Part shown: positions 1-12,742 of the stretch, one piece after another
Layout: the number at the start of each line of letters is the position of its first letter
Position numbering within the stretch: position 1 is the first letter of the stretch
NCBI RefSeq assembly: GCF_009730915.1
Contig: NC_052484.1
Span: forward strand, 2,068,326 to 2,132,325
Direction of reading: 5' to 3'
DNA length: 64,000 nt
From: Dioscorea cayenensis subsp. rotundata
Taxonomy: Eukaryota; Streptophyta; Magnoliopsida; Dioscoreales; Dioscoreaceae
The notes under the pieces: generated by a model
The model's input: only the letters and a program-made list of their open reading frames with translations
What the model was told of the DNA's origin: nothing
Databases searched by the model: none
Program-made: the position numbers and the translations under genes

Positions 1-39
1 TGTGTATAAATTGAGTCTTCTTGATTAAATTGGAAACAG

Positions 40-164
40 GAAGTTGAGTGAGCTATGTATTGAAGAAAACCCCAACATCAGAAAATGATGGCAGTTTCCT
101 TGTGATTGAATTTTTACTGAAAGACTGTTCTTCTGGTTCTGAATTAGACATCATGCATTTGAAG
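40..164 (+). CDS. Possible upstream SHOC1 exon, with apparent 1-bp frameshift
   Basis: This is a candidate coding exon just upstream of the large SHOC1 exon. An acceptor AG lies at 38-39 and a donor GT at 165-166. From 41 the frame reads KLSELCIEE, then runs into a stop. One base later the frame reads SENDGSFLVIEFLLKDC and on to MHLK at 164. Removing one base from the run at 62-73 joins both halves, and the exon then ends in phase 0, matching the next exon at 630. A simpler alternative is a shorter exon starting at 53, after the AG at 51-52, which needs no frameshift. I cannot confirm homology of this short piece to SHOC1, so the assignment rests on position, phase and openness. Confidence 0.4.
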
Positions 165-629
165 GTGGGATGCAATGAAAATTCACTATAATAAAAGAAC
201 ACATGTAAGAATATTATGTCATCAAAACAAACAGGGCATATGGAGTTCTGTCGAGATGAGTGATGACAATAACAGATGTAGCCTATGGGCTGATGTAAGT
301 AGTCCTGATGACTCTCAATGCTAATCAAAGTTATAGAGGTCTGAGACAAACAAAAGAAAAGAGAACCCTCACACAGTGGAGGATAGCACTGAGAAGGATT
401 TTGACATAGTCTTTGAAACAACTACAGATATACAGCCAGATTGTGATTGCTTGGGGGAAGAAATAAGGGATAGAACACCCTGACACCAGCCTGACACTTG
501 CTTGAGGGGAAAAAAATAGCATAATTTTTCACCCTATATCATCATATAATTGTATAAGTGAGAGAGAGTTGGACAGTTTATTTCATTTGGTTTAGTTGTT
601 GCTTTTATAAAGGACATTTTTTACTGCAG

Positions 630-3600
630 GTGATGGTCAATGCCGGAGTAATCCAAGCGGCAATAAGAATCACATACCCTCATGGGGTTGCAAAGTCAAT
701 TTTTTCAGTGGAAGAAATGCCGGTTACATCCAATGCTGATGAGGATCCTAATGCTCTCAAAGATGGCAGTTCTTTACTATATGGTATGGTGAAACATCCT
801 ATCAAATTACCATGCTTTGAAGTCAATGAGTTTGATTTGGAGCTAAAAGCAAGCTTATCTATGGAAGAAACTCTCAGTATTATGCTTCCCAAATTTGAAC
901 ACTGGCAAGGGACCCATGGGGATGAGTTGGTGCTTAATGCAAAGGAATTTTTGGGTTCCACTAATATGGACACTTTGGGACATCTTTCAGGGTACACTCC
1001 TCTTGAACAATGTGTTGAAGAGGAACCTATAATATTTGATCCTATTTTAGATATGGATCTGTTAAACTTCTTTGGCAACATTCTCCTTGAGAAAGGTCCT
1101 GCTATCTTCCCAATCACATCAGATGGAGATCATTATTCTAATTTGCCTTGCTCAGTGCATTTCCAGGAAGTTCAGATCCTTGATTCTTCCCATACATTGC
1201 AAATCTTTGGCAGCTTGCCAACAGCTAAAGTCTTTGAAATGTCTGAGCCCATGTTCAAAGATGACATGGAACCTCTGCAGAGTGTATATGAATCCATTGT
1301 CAGCTCTGAACTTGCTCTGGTGGATGATACATTTAGGTCATTACCTGAACCTATTCTGTGTGATTTGAAATTAATGAAGTCATTGATTGTGATTATTGGA
1401 GATCTTTTATGTGCCCTGAAGCCACATTCATTTACTTTTGGTGATGGGATCTACTTAGATTGGCATCCTTTGCTAGAAGGCACTTGCAACCAGGAAATTT
1501 GCTTAACTCATATGAACGCACTAGAGGAGGTTCTTAGTCTTGGAGAAGTTTCTGAGTTCCAACCTTCTGATGGGCTGGCAATACCTATTGACTTTGATCT
1601 GTTGGATGACTCACCAGAAAACTTAATTAAGTTTCAGAGAGAGAAAATACACAATGAACATCAGCACATTGCCTGTGAGTTGACTGATGCTAAACCTGCT
1701 AGCACTCAGAAACTGAAAGATCAGTTTAACAGGAACAAGACCAAAGACCAGATTTCAAAACCAAATAGAGATAAAGTTTCTCTCTTATTTGAAAATATGC
1801 CACAACACAGTGATCTCAACTATTTCTTGGATGTTCGAAGAGGCACTGCAATTAGTGAGGATAAAATCATGAAAAGAGAGCCGAGTAGCAAGGACTCACC
1901 ACCCGTAGTTATCTTTGAAAACCCATCTGCAACAAATACTTCATCTAAGACAAATCTTCAACAGTGGGTAACTGAGGTTCATCAGATTAGCCTATCAGAC
2001 CATATTTTGGGCCTTCTAGATTATATCAGGCAAATCTATCTAACTGTTTTCGAGGAGAACACAGCTATAAGGAATAAAATCTCCCTTCTAATTGGGAGTG
2101 ATTTTGAACATTTGAGCCTTTCTCAGAAGAAGCTAGTGGAGCTTATTAGGAACACAACTGCGAGTGAGTCTAGTTCAGACCATAAAGATGAAACTATCAC
2201 AACATGCGTTGTACTTTATGCAATCAAACATTTGGCCTATCTTCTGTGCTTCTTTGGTGTACATCCTGCTCATCTATATCTGAACCATTTAATGAAAAAT
2301 ATTGGTAGTCCAAATGCAGCTTTAAGATCTGTAAAGAGTGTTATTGACAACGCATGGTGGAAAGTCGAGAAAGAACTAACTGAATCTCATCCATCATTGT
2401 CTTTCATTGAAGGAATTGTGAGGTCAAATACATTGCAGAATGGTAATAAGATATTGATTGTAGCTGATAGATTGTTTTGGTTCTCACTCAATCGAAAGCT
2501 GGCATCCACGAAGATAAAATGTCATGAAATCAAAGAAGGGCAAATACTGATGAGTCAACTGGATTACTTAAATGATGGTGAATTTACTCTAGCAGCCTTG
2601 GAAGCATTGCAGCATTCGCATTGTTTGCTAATTTCTCATGAGTAAGTTCCTGACACTATTGTTACTTGCAATTTGAGTCTTAATTGCTATAAACTGCTCA
2701 TCAAAGTCATCATATATTCTTGGTCTCTGGTCATTCCGGATTATGAAGTGTTACATATTCTCCCTGGAAATTCTGTACATTATGTAAATTATCCCTAAGA
2801 ATATTGTCTAATCTTCTATATTTTTGTCATCATCTACCTCTTTTTAATCTGGTCCAATGGCATACACATGTAATGTTGACATATGACCCGCTTATTATCT
2901 AATTATAGTTTCCTTGATAGCTATAGAAGCATTCATTTATTTTTCCAGAGTGTTGCATTTGGTTTCATGCTACCATAATGTTGATAATCGATGGTTCAAC
3001 ACTCTGCAATTTTATGTGGTAAAACTTTATTTTACAGCTTATGCTGTTCATTTTCAATTTGCAAGGAATATTTCGACATCATTCCCTTTCAACAAGTTCA
3101 GCATCATATTGGAGTATGGTGGCCCATCCACTTCATCTAAAATATCCTCCATGTCTCCCACCATGGATGAGTTACCTCAACTGCACTTCCTTGAAGTTAA
3201 AGTTGATAATCAAGTGTTTCCTATGGAATTTTATGAAGGGTATGATGTAACTCTTCATCTCAAATCCAAGATGGTAATTTCTTGCTTATCTTATAGCTGG
3301 ATTCTGGCATATTTATCCAACTATATTACCAAATTTGCTGCCTTTCATCTTCTTCTTTCCTTTTAATTTCACATAGGAGGGTCAATACTGTGTGGGGTTG
3401 AAACTTATAACCTTCTATGGTCTATGGTCTATGGTTTGGAGTCAGCAGATCTTTAATGTGCCACTTCCACTAGCTTCTTAGAAAATTGAGATGGAAGAAC
3501 ATGCTATCTTTTTGACATATTTGTGGGAATGGTGTATTAAACTGATGACCATGCTGGTGTCTTTGATGTCAATTAAGAAAACTAGTTATACTAAATTACT

Positions 3601-6600
3601 TAATCTTTCTGATGCATTTTCTGCTTGTAAGAAAGTCAACCAATGAATGCTATTCAGAATATTATATCCATTGTAGGTTCTCAAGAATCTTGAAACTTGT
3701 CTAATGCTGTCTATAACTTAGAAATAAGGATTCTTTGTTGGTGTGTTAATTGTTGCCCCTCTCATTTGTAGATATGGAATATATTAAATCTTGTGCCTTG
3801 TAAATGTAGCAGAATACCTCTATTGCTTCTTGCTTCAGAGATCAACATATTCTATTAAGGTTAACCTTAATATTTTTTTTCAATAGCTCATGGAATGTTG
3901 AGCTATGAGGGGCAGAAAACTTTTGGTCAGCTTTATCTACAACATATAAAAAAATGAATACATTATTGCCCTTATTCATTGTTTGCTATGGCAAAATGCC
4001 AGGCCTTTGTACTCATAAAACTTATAGGATAATTTGTCTTACTTATTATCTTCATGACCCATGATCGATAATATGATTTAGCAATTGTTTTTTAAAAGCA
4101 AAATAATGCAGAAAAAGTTGCAGAGGCCACATTTTCATGAGAATAATGAAGTGTAGTTTAATGAGATGGACATGACCCCTTGCACTACTGAGTGATTCTT
4201 CTTAATAGTGCCCCTATTTTTAATTTCATTCCATAATTCATGAATTTTTTGGTGATTTCAACTTTTGACTGTAAATTATTTTCCTTAGAACGTATGCTGT
4301 CTCTATAATTTTCTTTTCCTATTCCTCTTGTAAATAACAAAATTATGGTTAGCAATGCATAAATTTGCCTTCAATAGAGGTTGACTCGTGGGTTTCAATA
4401 GGAAGGTGTCTCACATACCATGCCCAGCACACAGGGTAGTTCAAACAATCAGCATATTTTAGAAATGCTAAATTTTGTGCCTATTGAGGAGAAGAATGGA
4501 TGCAGATCTTCTGATTCTGCAAATCAAGTAGTTCCTTCTCATGAAAATGGCTTGACTAAGAGCATGAATACTGCAAAACCTAAGACTTCAAACTCAAGTA
4601 CGCCTGTCCCTGATGTAGTCATTATTGTGAATACTCAGAGTTTTAATAAGAAAATGCTCATCTCTCGAAGAAGTTCATATCAGAAAATCCTGGTGATGGA
4701 AAAAGTAGGTGCTCAAGTCATTGAGCGAGACATTAATCTTCCCTTGGATCTTATCTTCAGTGCTGCAGTTTGTGTGGTATGGTATGAGGCCAGGAATTTT
4801 GCAGACAACCAAGAAACTGCTGAAGGACTATCATCTATACCAAATTTCATGGAAAATATCGCAACAAGCATACTGATGTCACTCAGTTTTGCTTTCAGTG
4901 GCTGCATTATGGTAACTTCTTTCTCTATTTCCTTAAAAGCTTTTATAGATGATAAACACAAGTTATTTGTCCAAGATTTTCTAGAAGTCGTTTTTATGCC
5001 ACTAGCTCCCAACATGGTAATAGAAGTTCTGTGGTCAGCTTTGTTGATAGACATCAGGCTACAGTTTGACTTGTCATGTGAATAGTAAGGATGGGCTTCT
5101 CATTCTGTTGGCCTCCTCTCACAAGCTGAGACAGCCAAAGATATGTATAAGTATTTGTACAATAGATACAGTTTTGGAGCACCGGAGATGAGAAGCTATT
5201 TGGATTTTAAGAATGTGGCAGTGAAGATATGGTCTCTGTAGCGCCAGCCAAAAATGACTTGTACTTCTTTCCACTATAGGGAAGTTTCTTTTATCATCAG
5301 TGTCCCCATATGTAGACAGTAGTGGTTGCTTCCCTTTGTTCTCTTGAATTTTTTCTGTGCTCTGGATTTGGTGTAACACCCAATGTCTTGCACAATCACA
5401 GCGAAGTCTTCTTAAACTTTTGCAGCCTGAACATTCCTGAATGGATGATTTTCACTTCAATGATAACTGTATCAAAGAATGAATTTATGTAGCTGAGTCG
5501 CTCCATTTAGAACTTTTATAACACAAATATATATTTATCTTCCACTAACATTCCTTCCTTCTCTCAAGACTGACCTTTCTTTTCTTTTCAGTTACATATC
5601 TTACAGCAATTCATTAGTTTTATAATGAGAAGCTTGTGCATGTCTGTTTTTGTGTCCAGATCTTTGAGGGAGAAATTAGCTTTCTTGCTGCTATAATGGA
5701 CTCATCAGATGCACTTTATGCAGCAGCTGCTAGTCTGGACATGAATTTACAGCTATTTTGCTCATATACATCAGAAACCACCGATGAAATAATTCTGAGC
5801 TCCATTAGGAATGCCACAAAGCTAAATAGAAGCATTTATCCTGCAATGCCTGAATCTGAAACAATAGGAGAATCATTTTTTACCAAGTTTCCTTCTATAA
5901 ATCCACTCTCAGCTCATGCAATACTTTCCTCGGGTGGAATGCTTGTTGAATTTTTGGAATGGTCACATGAACGCAGAATTCGGGCTATTGGCAAGTATCA
6001 TATCCCTGAACATTGTATGTCCTTGTTCAGTTCTGTATGCAGATATGGGGAGTTGGGGGAATCTAAGTCTGTGATGACTGAATGTTCCTCCATTGATTCA
6101 GATAGCAGCAGTGGAAAATTTCAGTCAGACAGAAAAAGGCATAAAATGGCAATTGATTCCCGTACTTGCAGTATGTCATTTGACAAGTGCATTGAAACAT
6201 TAAATCAATTGACTGATGACAGTGCAGAAAAGGCTCAAACATCCCATCCGTATCAGCCTAGGTATTTCTGCATGAGTAGAGTTCAAGGTAACAATTGCAG
6301 AGTTCAACCGCCCATGTTTGGTAGCCTTGTACATGACATTGAAGGACATGACTACATTAATGAAAATTCAGTTGCTGAAGTAATTGACCAAAATTCCTCA
6401 TTTTTCGGTGAGCAATTCTCCAAAAATCCTGAAATTGGCACCTTCTTGAGCAAACAACAAGCAAGAAATGAAGCAGCTGCTGAAAGCTCTCAGCCTCACA
6501 GATCAATGTTTGGTGCCACTGTTCATCCGACATTTCCTACTGCTGCGGAGATAAATAAATGGGATATCTTAAAGGTTCAGAATCAAGACTTGAAAGACAA

Positions 6601-7398
6601 AGTCTGTGATAGGTCGTCCTTGGGCTTCAAGAAAGATTTCACTGTAGAAGACCAAGGACATTATCAGAATGACAATCTATTGCCAAGACATGTCTTCAGA
6701 TCATCTGTAAATGTAAATATTAAACCACCTTACAGCGGGAGTTCATGCCTAAATACTATCCATTCACAGAGAGCAGATAAAGGATCAAATTGGACTCTGG
6801 AGCTCCTGAATAGAGTCAAAGAGAAGAGAAGAATGCATCAGCAAAGCCTTCAGTGCAACAAAAGTCCCAATCTCATTTCAGTTTTGAACAATAAAGAGAA
6901 GCACCCCATAAGTCGAAGTCCATCCATTATTGATAGCTACAAAAGTAAAGCCTCTATAAAACGAAGTCCATCTATTATTGACAGCTACAGGTTCCAAGGA
7001 AGCAACAAGGCAAAGAATGTAGCCAAGCAGAAGTGTAACAAAGGAACTAAAACACACCTGTTTAATTCTGAAGAAAAGAATGATGCTCTTCTCATTACTC
7101 CCACATGGACACCCGTAGACAAAAGAGCAAGACAGGTACTTTATGGAATAAAACCTGGCTTTCTTTTTGGTATTAGTCTTGCTTCTTGCCTATAATAATG
7201 CTAAGTACTATGTAAATCACATTAGCTTTAGTATGTTTTATTTATATGATTTTAGGAGATCTTATTTGAAAGGAAACTTTGCAGAATCTTTCATTCACAA
7301 GGAATGGGAATGAAAAGCAAAGCAAACTGGTCTGGAGAAGCAGAAACAGCCCTAACATAGGTTATAATGTGAGAAAAAGATATCGAGATGAAGGTTAG
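630..7398 (+). CDS. SHOC1: SHOC1/ZIP2-like XPF-family meiotic crossover protein (5' partial)
   Basis: Exons are 630-2641, 3066-3273, 4402-4911, 5660-7135 and 7285-7398, giving 1439 residues; all junctions are GT-AG and keep phase. The Arabidopsis protein is roughly 1.6k residues, so the N-terminus is missing (off-window and possibly 40-164). SHOC1 (rice ZIP2) is a ZMM protein that acts with PTD in meiotic prophase nuclei to stabilise class I crossover intermediates. Recognition rests on the XPF-like core around VIIVNTQSFNKKM and LIFSAAVCVVWYE, the block IFEGEISFLAAIMDSSDALY, the helix-hairpin-helix-like SAHAILSSGGMLVEFLEWS, and the conserved tail KRARQNLSFTRNG...SKLVWRSRNSPN. I see no ERKxxxD nuclease signature, as expected for this non-catalytic branch. 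The last acceptor was placed at 7285, not 7256, because only that frame gives the conserved tail. Residues 200-600 are poorly conserved and were not matched. Confidence 0.88.
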
Positions 7399-7965
7399 GG
7401 GTGCATGTTTGCTATAGATGCAGTTATTTCAAGTTTTGCTATAGGTCTATGTTTAGAGCCCTTCATTGCTTTCTCTTATTGCATAGATATATGATTGGGC
7501 TGTGACATTATGCCTAAGGCTTCCTTTGATCTGCTTTGGCACGCCAATCTTTTATTAACAAAAGGAAGCAAGTTTCACAGAGTTATCCTCTCTTTTTTAT
7601 ATGGACTTTTGTTTCTATCACAAATGTCATCAGAAAGCATGCCCATCAAGCATTATATACTCTTAAAAACAACCGGTTCTGAATGATGGTGAAAATACAA
7701 TGAAATATACTTTTATTTGAAACCTTATAACATGTGTAAGGATCTGTGTGGGCCATTTTAGGTATTACAATCAAAAGTTCTACACACAAAAAAGCAAATG
7801 GCATCACTTCTGGTAAAAGAATATTTATATATATATAGTAATATGCTTCTTCTTTTTCTTTTTGCGGTCATGAAGGCTCAATGACCTTCCAAGCCCGGGA
7901 TCTGCTGCCTAGAATGTCCAATTGTCTGCCTATACAGAAGCCTTTTTCCTATCATATCAAAAGAA
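7399..7965. other. Convergent intergenic spacer
   Basis: This is the 3' ends of two convergent genes (SHOC1 on + and the NT-C2 coiled-coil gene on -). It presumably holds both 3' UTRs. A short open frame at 7495-7686 has no recognisable features and was not called. Confidence 0.6.
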
Positions 7966-10900
7966 CTAACCCTTTGAGCCATTTTTAAGACCACGGATGG
8001 TCATTACAAGCTGTTGTCTTTCACCCTCTACTTCTGCAAATTTGAGACTTATCGCTGAATATCTTTGCTGCATTTCCTTCAGCTCAGCTTCCATAGCCTT
8101 GTTGTGTTCTTTCAGAACTGCTACTTCACTCAAAATTTCAGCAATATAGCCCCGATCACAGGTACCTGCTACGAAGCTTTCTTCTCTCTCTGAGCCATCT
8201 TTAGTAATGCTGCATAATGTTGAATATTCTGCAGATTAATACTTTATGAATTTACTGAGAATTTAGTACTAGCCAATTCTAAAAGAGTATTGTTACTGTA
8301 CATAAATTGCAACAAACATCATGTCATGTTTGGAAAAGAATTCTGGTTGACAAAATAGGATGACAAAAAATTACCTCATGTATAGCAGCCTATTGAATGT
8401 GCTCGGACTAAGCATGAATGCTTTATCTCCTAACCTCGGTATTAGTAGATCTCCACCCATGTGTTTAACTTCACTGTTGTTAACAGTATTGATATTCTTG
8501 CCATCAATGTTGACATCTTCTACCTGATAATTTATTCCACTGTCAGTAACTGGGAAATTGTAAGTTTGTGATACCATAAATCCGTGTGAATGACCAAAAG
8601 TAGAGGTAGCATTCATCGAGAACACTAAGAACCCGGGGTTCTCTATCCTAAATTTCTGTCTGCTATGCTTTAAAGTAAAATTTTGAGCTTAATCTTAGAT
8701 ATGAATCCTTTTGACAACTGGACAATTTCCACAATCAGTTGTCTGAGCATTTGCTATGAAATGAATGATGTCAAAAGGAAGCAAACATGGAAGTAATGGT
8801 TGCTTTTCATACTAGATTTTTCAGTGTCATGTAATCAGATAAGTAGTTTCTGATAAGGAAACTAATTTAATTATCTTTCCCTTGCCAGAAAAATAAATAT
8901 TTCAATTGATTTACCTTATCACCCGTGTCTTTACAACAAACCATCTTCTCTTGGCTGCCTGCATCATTGATGTCCTCCATTTCCAAAAATGAATAGTGTG
9001 TATCCTCTATCTTGGTATCCTTCAACTCTATTTCTTGCTGCCAAACAAGTAAATAAACATTGTCATGAAGCATGCGACAACTTTCATTTGTTAATGTACT
9101 TATTATATTAGTTCTTGCTTGTTATTTCATTTCTTTTTGTACTTCAAGTAAGTGGGTACTACAATGCTATATAATATCTTATTAGGAGAGTTTACCTCAA
9201 GAAGTCTGCATTTCTCCTGCAATGCACCAACTTCCTTGGTGTTGTGAGGTGGTAATCCAGATTTAACATTCTTTTTCTCCACAATTGTCTTTGTAGCTCC
9301 ATCAAAAACGGCAATTCTTGTGTCACTATCCTCAAGTTTTTTAGTTATTAAACCATCCATGTTCTCCACATTTTGAAGTTCACCCATTAGATAGAGCACT
9401 TCGTTCCTTGAGTTCTCTTTTTCTACCTCAGAATTTAGGTTATTGATCATCGTTTCCTCTTCATCTCCTAAATGGCTTGAATCCTTTAGCTCCAAAGATT
9501 TATTTGTTTCTTCCGTTATGGAAATGATTTCTTGCTCCAGCAGACCTCCATCGATGTTTCTATTATGTGCCATCATTTCACTGTCTTCCAATGCTGATTT
9601 CAGTTGTTTCATCTTACCTATCAGCTTTTCTCTCTGCTGTACCAGTTCAGAGTGATGAATTTTCTCTTTTTCAAGTCTTTCAACGTCAACTCTAAGCGCA
9701 AGCAATTCCTCTAAGAAAGCCCTTTTTAATGCTTCATTATATTTCCTCTGATTATCCAATGCTGCACTCTTGCTTTCAACTTCTTGAAACAATTTACTTG
9801 TTTCTTTTGTCTTCATGTCAAAAAGATTTGATAGCTGCTGAAGTTTCACATGGTATTGATCTTTCACCAGCATAAGCTCTTCATTAGATTTCCACAGCAG
9901 TTCCTCTAAATTGAATTTTTCCAAACGCAGGTCATTAGCTTCAGTCATTGCTTTCATGGCCAACTTCTCATTTGCATAAAACGTAGATGACACCTGTGCA
10001 GACAACCTTTTGAAGTCCTCTTGAAGCTTTTCAGCAGTATTAGCATTACTCCTCCTTGAGTTCCTCAATGCGTCTTCTGCTCGTATAGCCCTTTGCTCTT
10101 GCTCAACCTTCGCACGGGTTACAGTTTCCAAATCAGCTTCAAATGCCTCTGCCTGCTCTTCAAGGTTTTTCTCTAAGCCTTCAATGTTGAATTCAAGGTC
10201 ATTAATAATTGATAAATGCGCTGAACATTCATACTGCATTCGTAGTTGTTCTCTCAATTGGATCTGTTCAAGCTTAGATGAGATTTCATGGTTTTCCTGT
10301 TTTAGAATTTCATAGTCAAGAGCGAGCTGTTCCATTTGCATTTCTAGTTCTTCACGGTCCTTCTGGTAGAGATCTACCTCACTTTTCAGACTTATGATCT
10401 GCTGTTCAAGTGAATGTTTAACTCCGACATCATGCTCCTTCACTAGAACTTCCAGCGCATACTGCTCGTCATCATGGTGTTGCACCATGGTTTCTAAGAA
10501 TTCTTGATTGTGTTTACAACTTCTCAAATGTGGAGAATTATTCCCATTATCTTGGTAATTCTCATATATTTTCCGAGCCACTTTTGTATCATCAGCACTA
10601 GAGATTTCCCTATTTTTCTGTTCCAACAGTTCATCCAGATCTCTCACAGCCAGAATCAACTCAGAGTTGGATTCTTTTGTCTTTTGTAGTTGCAATTGAA
10701 GATTTGCATTCAAATTTTTCTCATGGCTTAATTCTTCTTTAATTTCTTCAAGCATGGACCTCAAATCTTCACCATCAAAACACATCTTTTGCGACTCATT
10801 CAAATTGTTAGTTCTCTTCTGCACATTTTTAAGTTCTTCACATTCTCTTCGCAATGTGTCTCTCTCCTCCTTTAAGCTACTGATTTCCCTTAAGTGATCT

Positions 10901-12742
10901 TGCCCTCGCTTGCTTTCCTTCACAACTTGCTTTCGAAGAGTTTGCAACTCCAATTCTGATATGTCTAACCGTCTTACTAGTGTAATTGCATCACTTCTGA
11001 GCTTCTCAAGACTAATGTCAGGATCATACAGTCTTTCTCTCAACCCAGCTTCCCCTGAACTGGTAATTGACTCATCCATCTTTCCATCAGGACCTGAAGT
11101 AGCAGACCATTCTATTGAACTGGCAATTGCATTTCGAGGAGTGTCACTATTGCATAGGGGTGAGAGTAGAGTAACGGAGTCCTGTTGAGAGTTGCTATTG
11201 AAAACTCCATTCAGTTTTGGGCTATATTGTCCTGAACTGCTATCCGAGCAGGACCTTGATATAGCATCAGAGCCATCAGATTTTTTGAAGTCAGAATGGT
11301 AAACCATATTCCTGCTAGACTGGAATTTCTTTTCTGCCGGACTATCAATAAACAAGCTTTCCTGCTAAAAAATTGTAGTTGATCAGCCATGATAGTATAA
11401 CTGGATGATTTACATACTAAGACATCTTGATGCACAATTCGTACTTCAGGTCACACGCAATGGTAACAACATTAACAAGTTTCATATGCTTTATCTAGTG
11501 AATTTCTCATTCTAGTTTGCTCACTAAAGATATACTTGATTTCATGCTTTTATTATTATGAGAAGTTTTCAAATGACTAGTAAAATTGCACTGACAGTAT
11601 CAACAGGTTTCTTCTTTGATAGATTTTCTTCCTCTATTTACTCAATGCTTGCCAGAAATGAGTTCATATGAATCCAAGCACGCCGGAAGCACAAGCAGCC
11701 TTACCTTGGGAGAATTTATGACATCTACATCACAGGCAAGTTTCCCGATCTCATCTTTCTCATTGCTTAGCTGGCTTTGCAATGTTTTGCGTTGATGCCC
11801 GACAATCATAGCTCCATGTTCATCAGTTACTCTGAAGAATTAGATGAATTATCATAACTGATACTCTTATAACCAAAACCATACACCATACACCAAATCT
11901 TCAAGATGTCAATTTCTATAAAGTCATATATTTACCTTCTCTCTTCATCACCTTGCATTCTCTGTATGTTAACCTGACAAAAGCATTCTGATAGTCAGGA
12001 AAATTCTGAAGTATCAATCACATGAACTGTCTCAAATAAACATGAGGAACAAATGCTTGATTTCTGGGTACATTTTGCTCTACAGGTCAAACACATGAAT
12101 ATGCATACTATGAATTCGAAATGCAATAACCGTGCTCACGTGTAGGATCGCAGCCGTGTTCGATCCCTTGAGTGGCAGAGAAACAGAGGAAGGCTTGAAA
12201 ACATCGGCATAATCCGCAAGGTTAATAGTCGTCTCCCCCAAATATCCATATTTTGTTGATCCCTGAATAGAAACTTGATCAATCACACTGAAATGAAAAT
12301 AATGTGTTATTGATAAATCAGGATGAGTTCTACTCACAGCAGCTGAAACAAGAAATTGGTAAGCTTTTTCATTGATCTTTCCAGACTTTGGATCCTGAAT
12401 GAATTTCACTGTTTCCCAGATCGGTTTACTCCAATGACAAACTCCATTAACCACTTCACCCTTTTCTGATCTCAGAGTTGGTCTTCCAACATCCACAGGA
12501 ACTAAAGATACAACCATGGCTTCCCATCCCAACTCCGGCACCTGAATGAGTTTATCATCAATCAGGTATACAAGATCATACCTTTCTTCTTCATTCTTGC
12601 ATTCATATTCAAATAAGTTCTATTTTAGAAAAAAAATAGCAAAATGGGGATGGATGATGATCACCTGGGTAGCATGAAACTGGAACTTGAAAACAGCTTT
12701 GATCTTGTTCTTCTCACTCCTCCATCTTCCAGCCTTGAACAT
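7966..12742 (-). CDS. NT-C2 domain plus long coiled-coil protein (myosin-heavy-chain-like family)
   Basis: Nine exons on the minus strand: 12665-12742, 12338-12541, 12140-12262, 11936-11973, 11705-11831, 9196-11361, 8915-9037, 8375-8655 and 7966-8209. Together they encode 1127 residues. The start MFKAGRWRSEKNKIKAVFKF is the family's typical N-terminus. Residues 1 to about 137 form an NT-C2 domain (as in EEIG1/EHBP1), with hallmarks KYGYLGETTINLADYADV and VSLPLKG. A Ser-rich linker follows, then a heptad-rich coiled coil encoded mainly by the 2.2-kb exon (about residues 190-900). The C-terminal block ELKEMQQRYSAISLKFAEVE followed by GERQQLVMT is strongly conserved in plant members annotated as 'myosin heavy chain-related' (for example At1g63300 and At5g41140). 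It probably binds membrane through NT-C2 and acts as a scaffold or tether; the exact function is not established. The last acceptor (8209) was chosen because it is the only nearby AG that keeps phase into the conserved tail. Confidence 0.88.

Noticed and set aside
680-1117. Minus-strand open frame of 145 codons inside the SHOC1 exon
   Set aside because: It overlaps the in-phase SHOC1 coding exon on the opposite strand and shows no family features.
7256-7360. Alternative last SHOC1 exon starting at 7256
   Set aside because: It keeps phase but yields an unrelated tail. The acceptor at 7285 gives the conserved LSFTRN...SKLVWRSRNSPN end.
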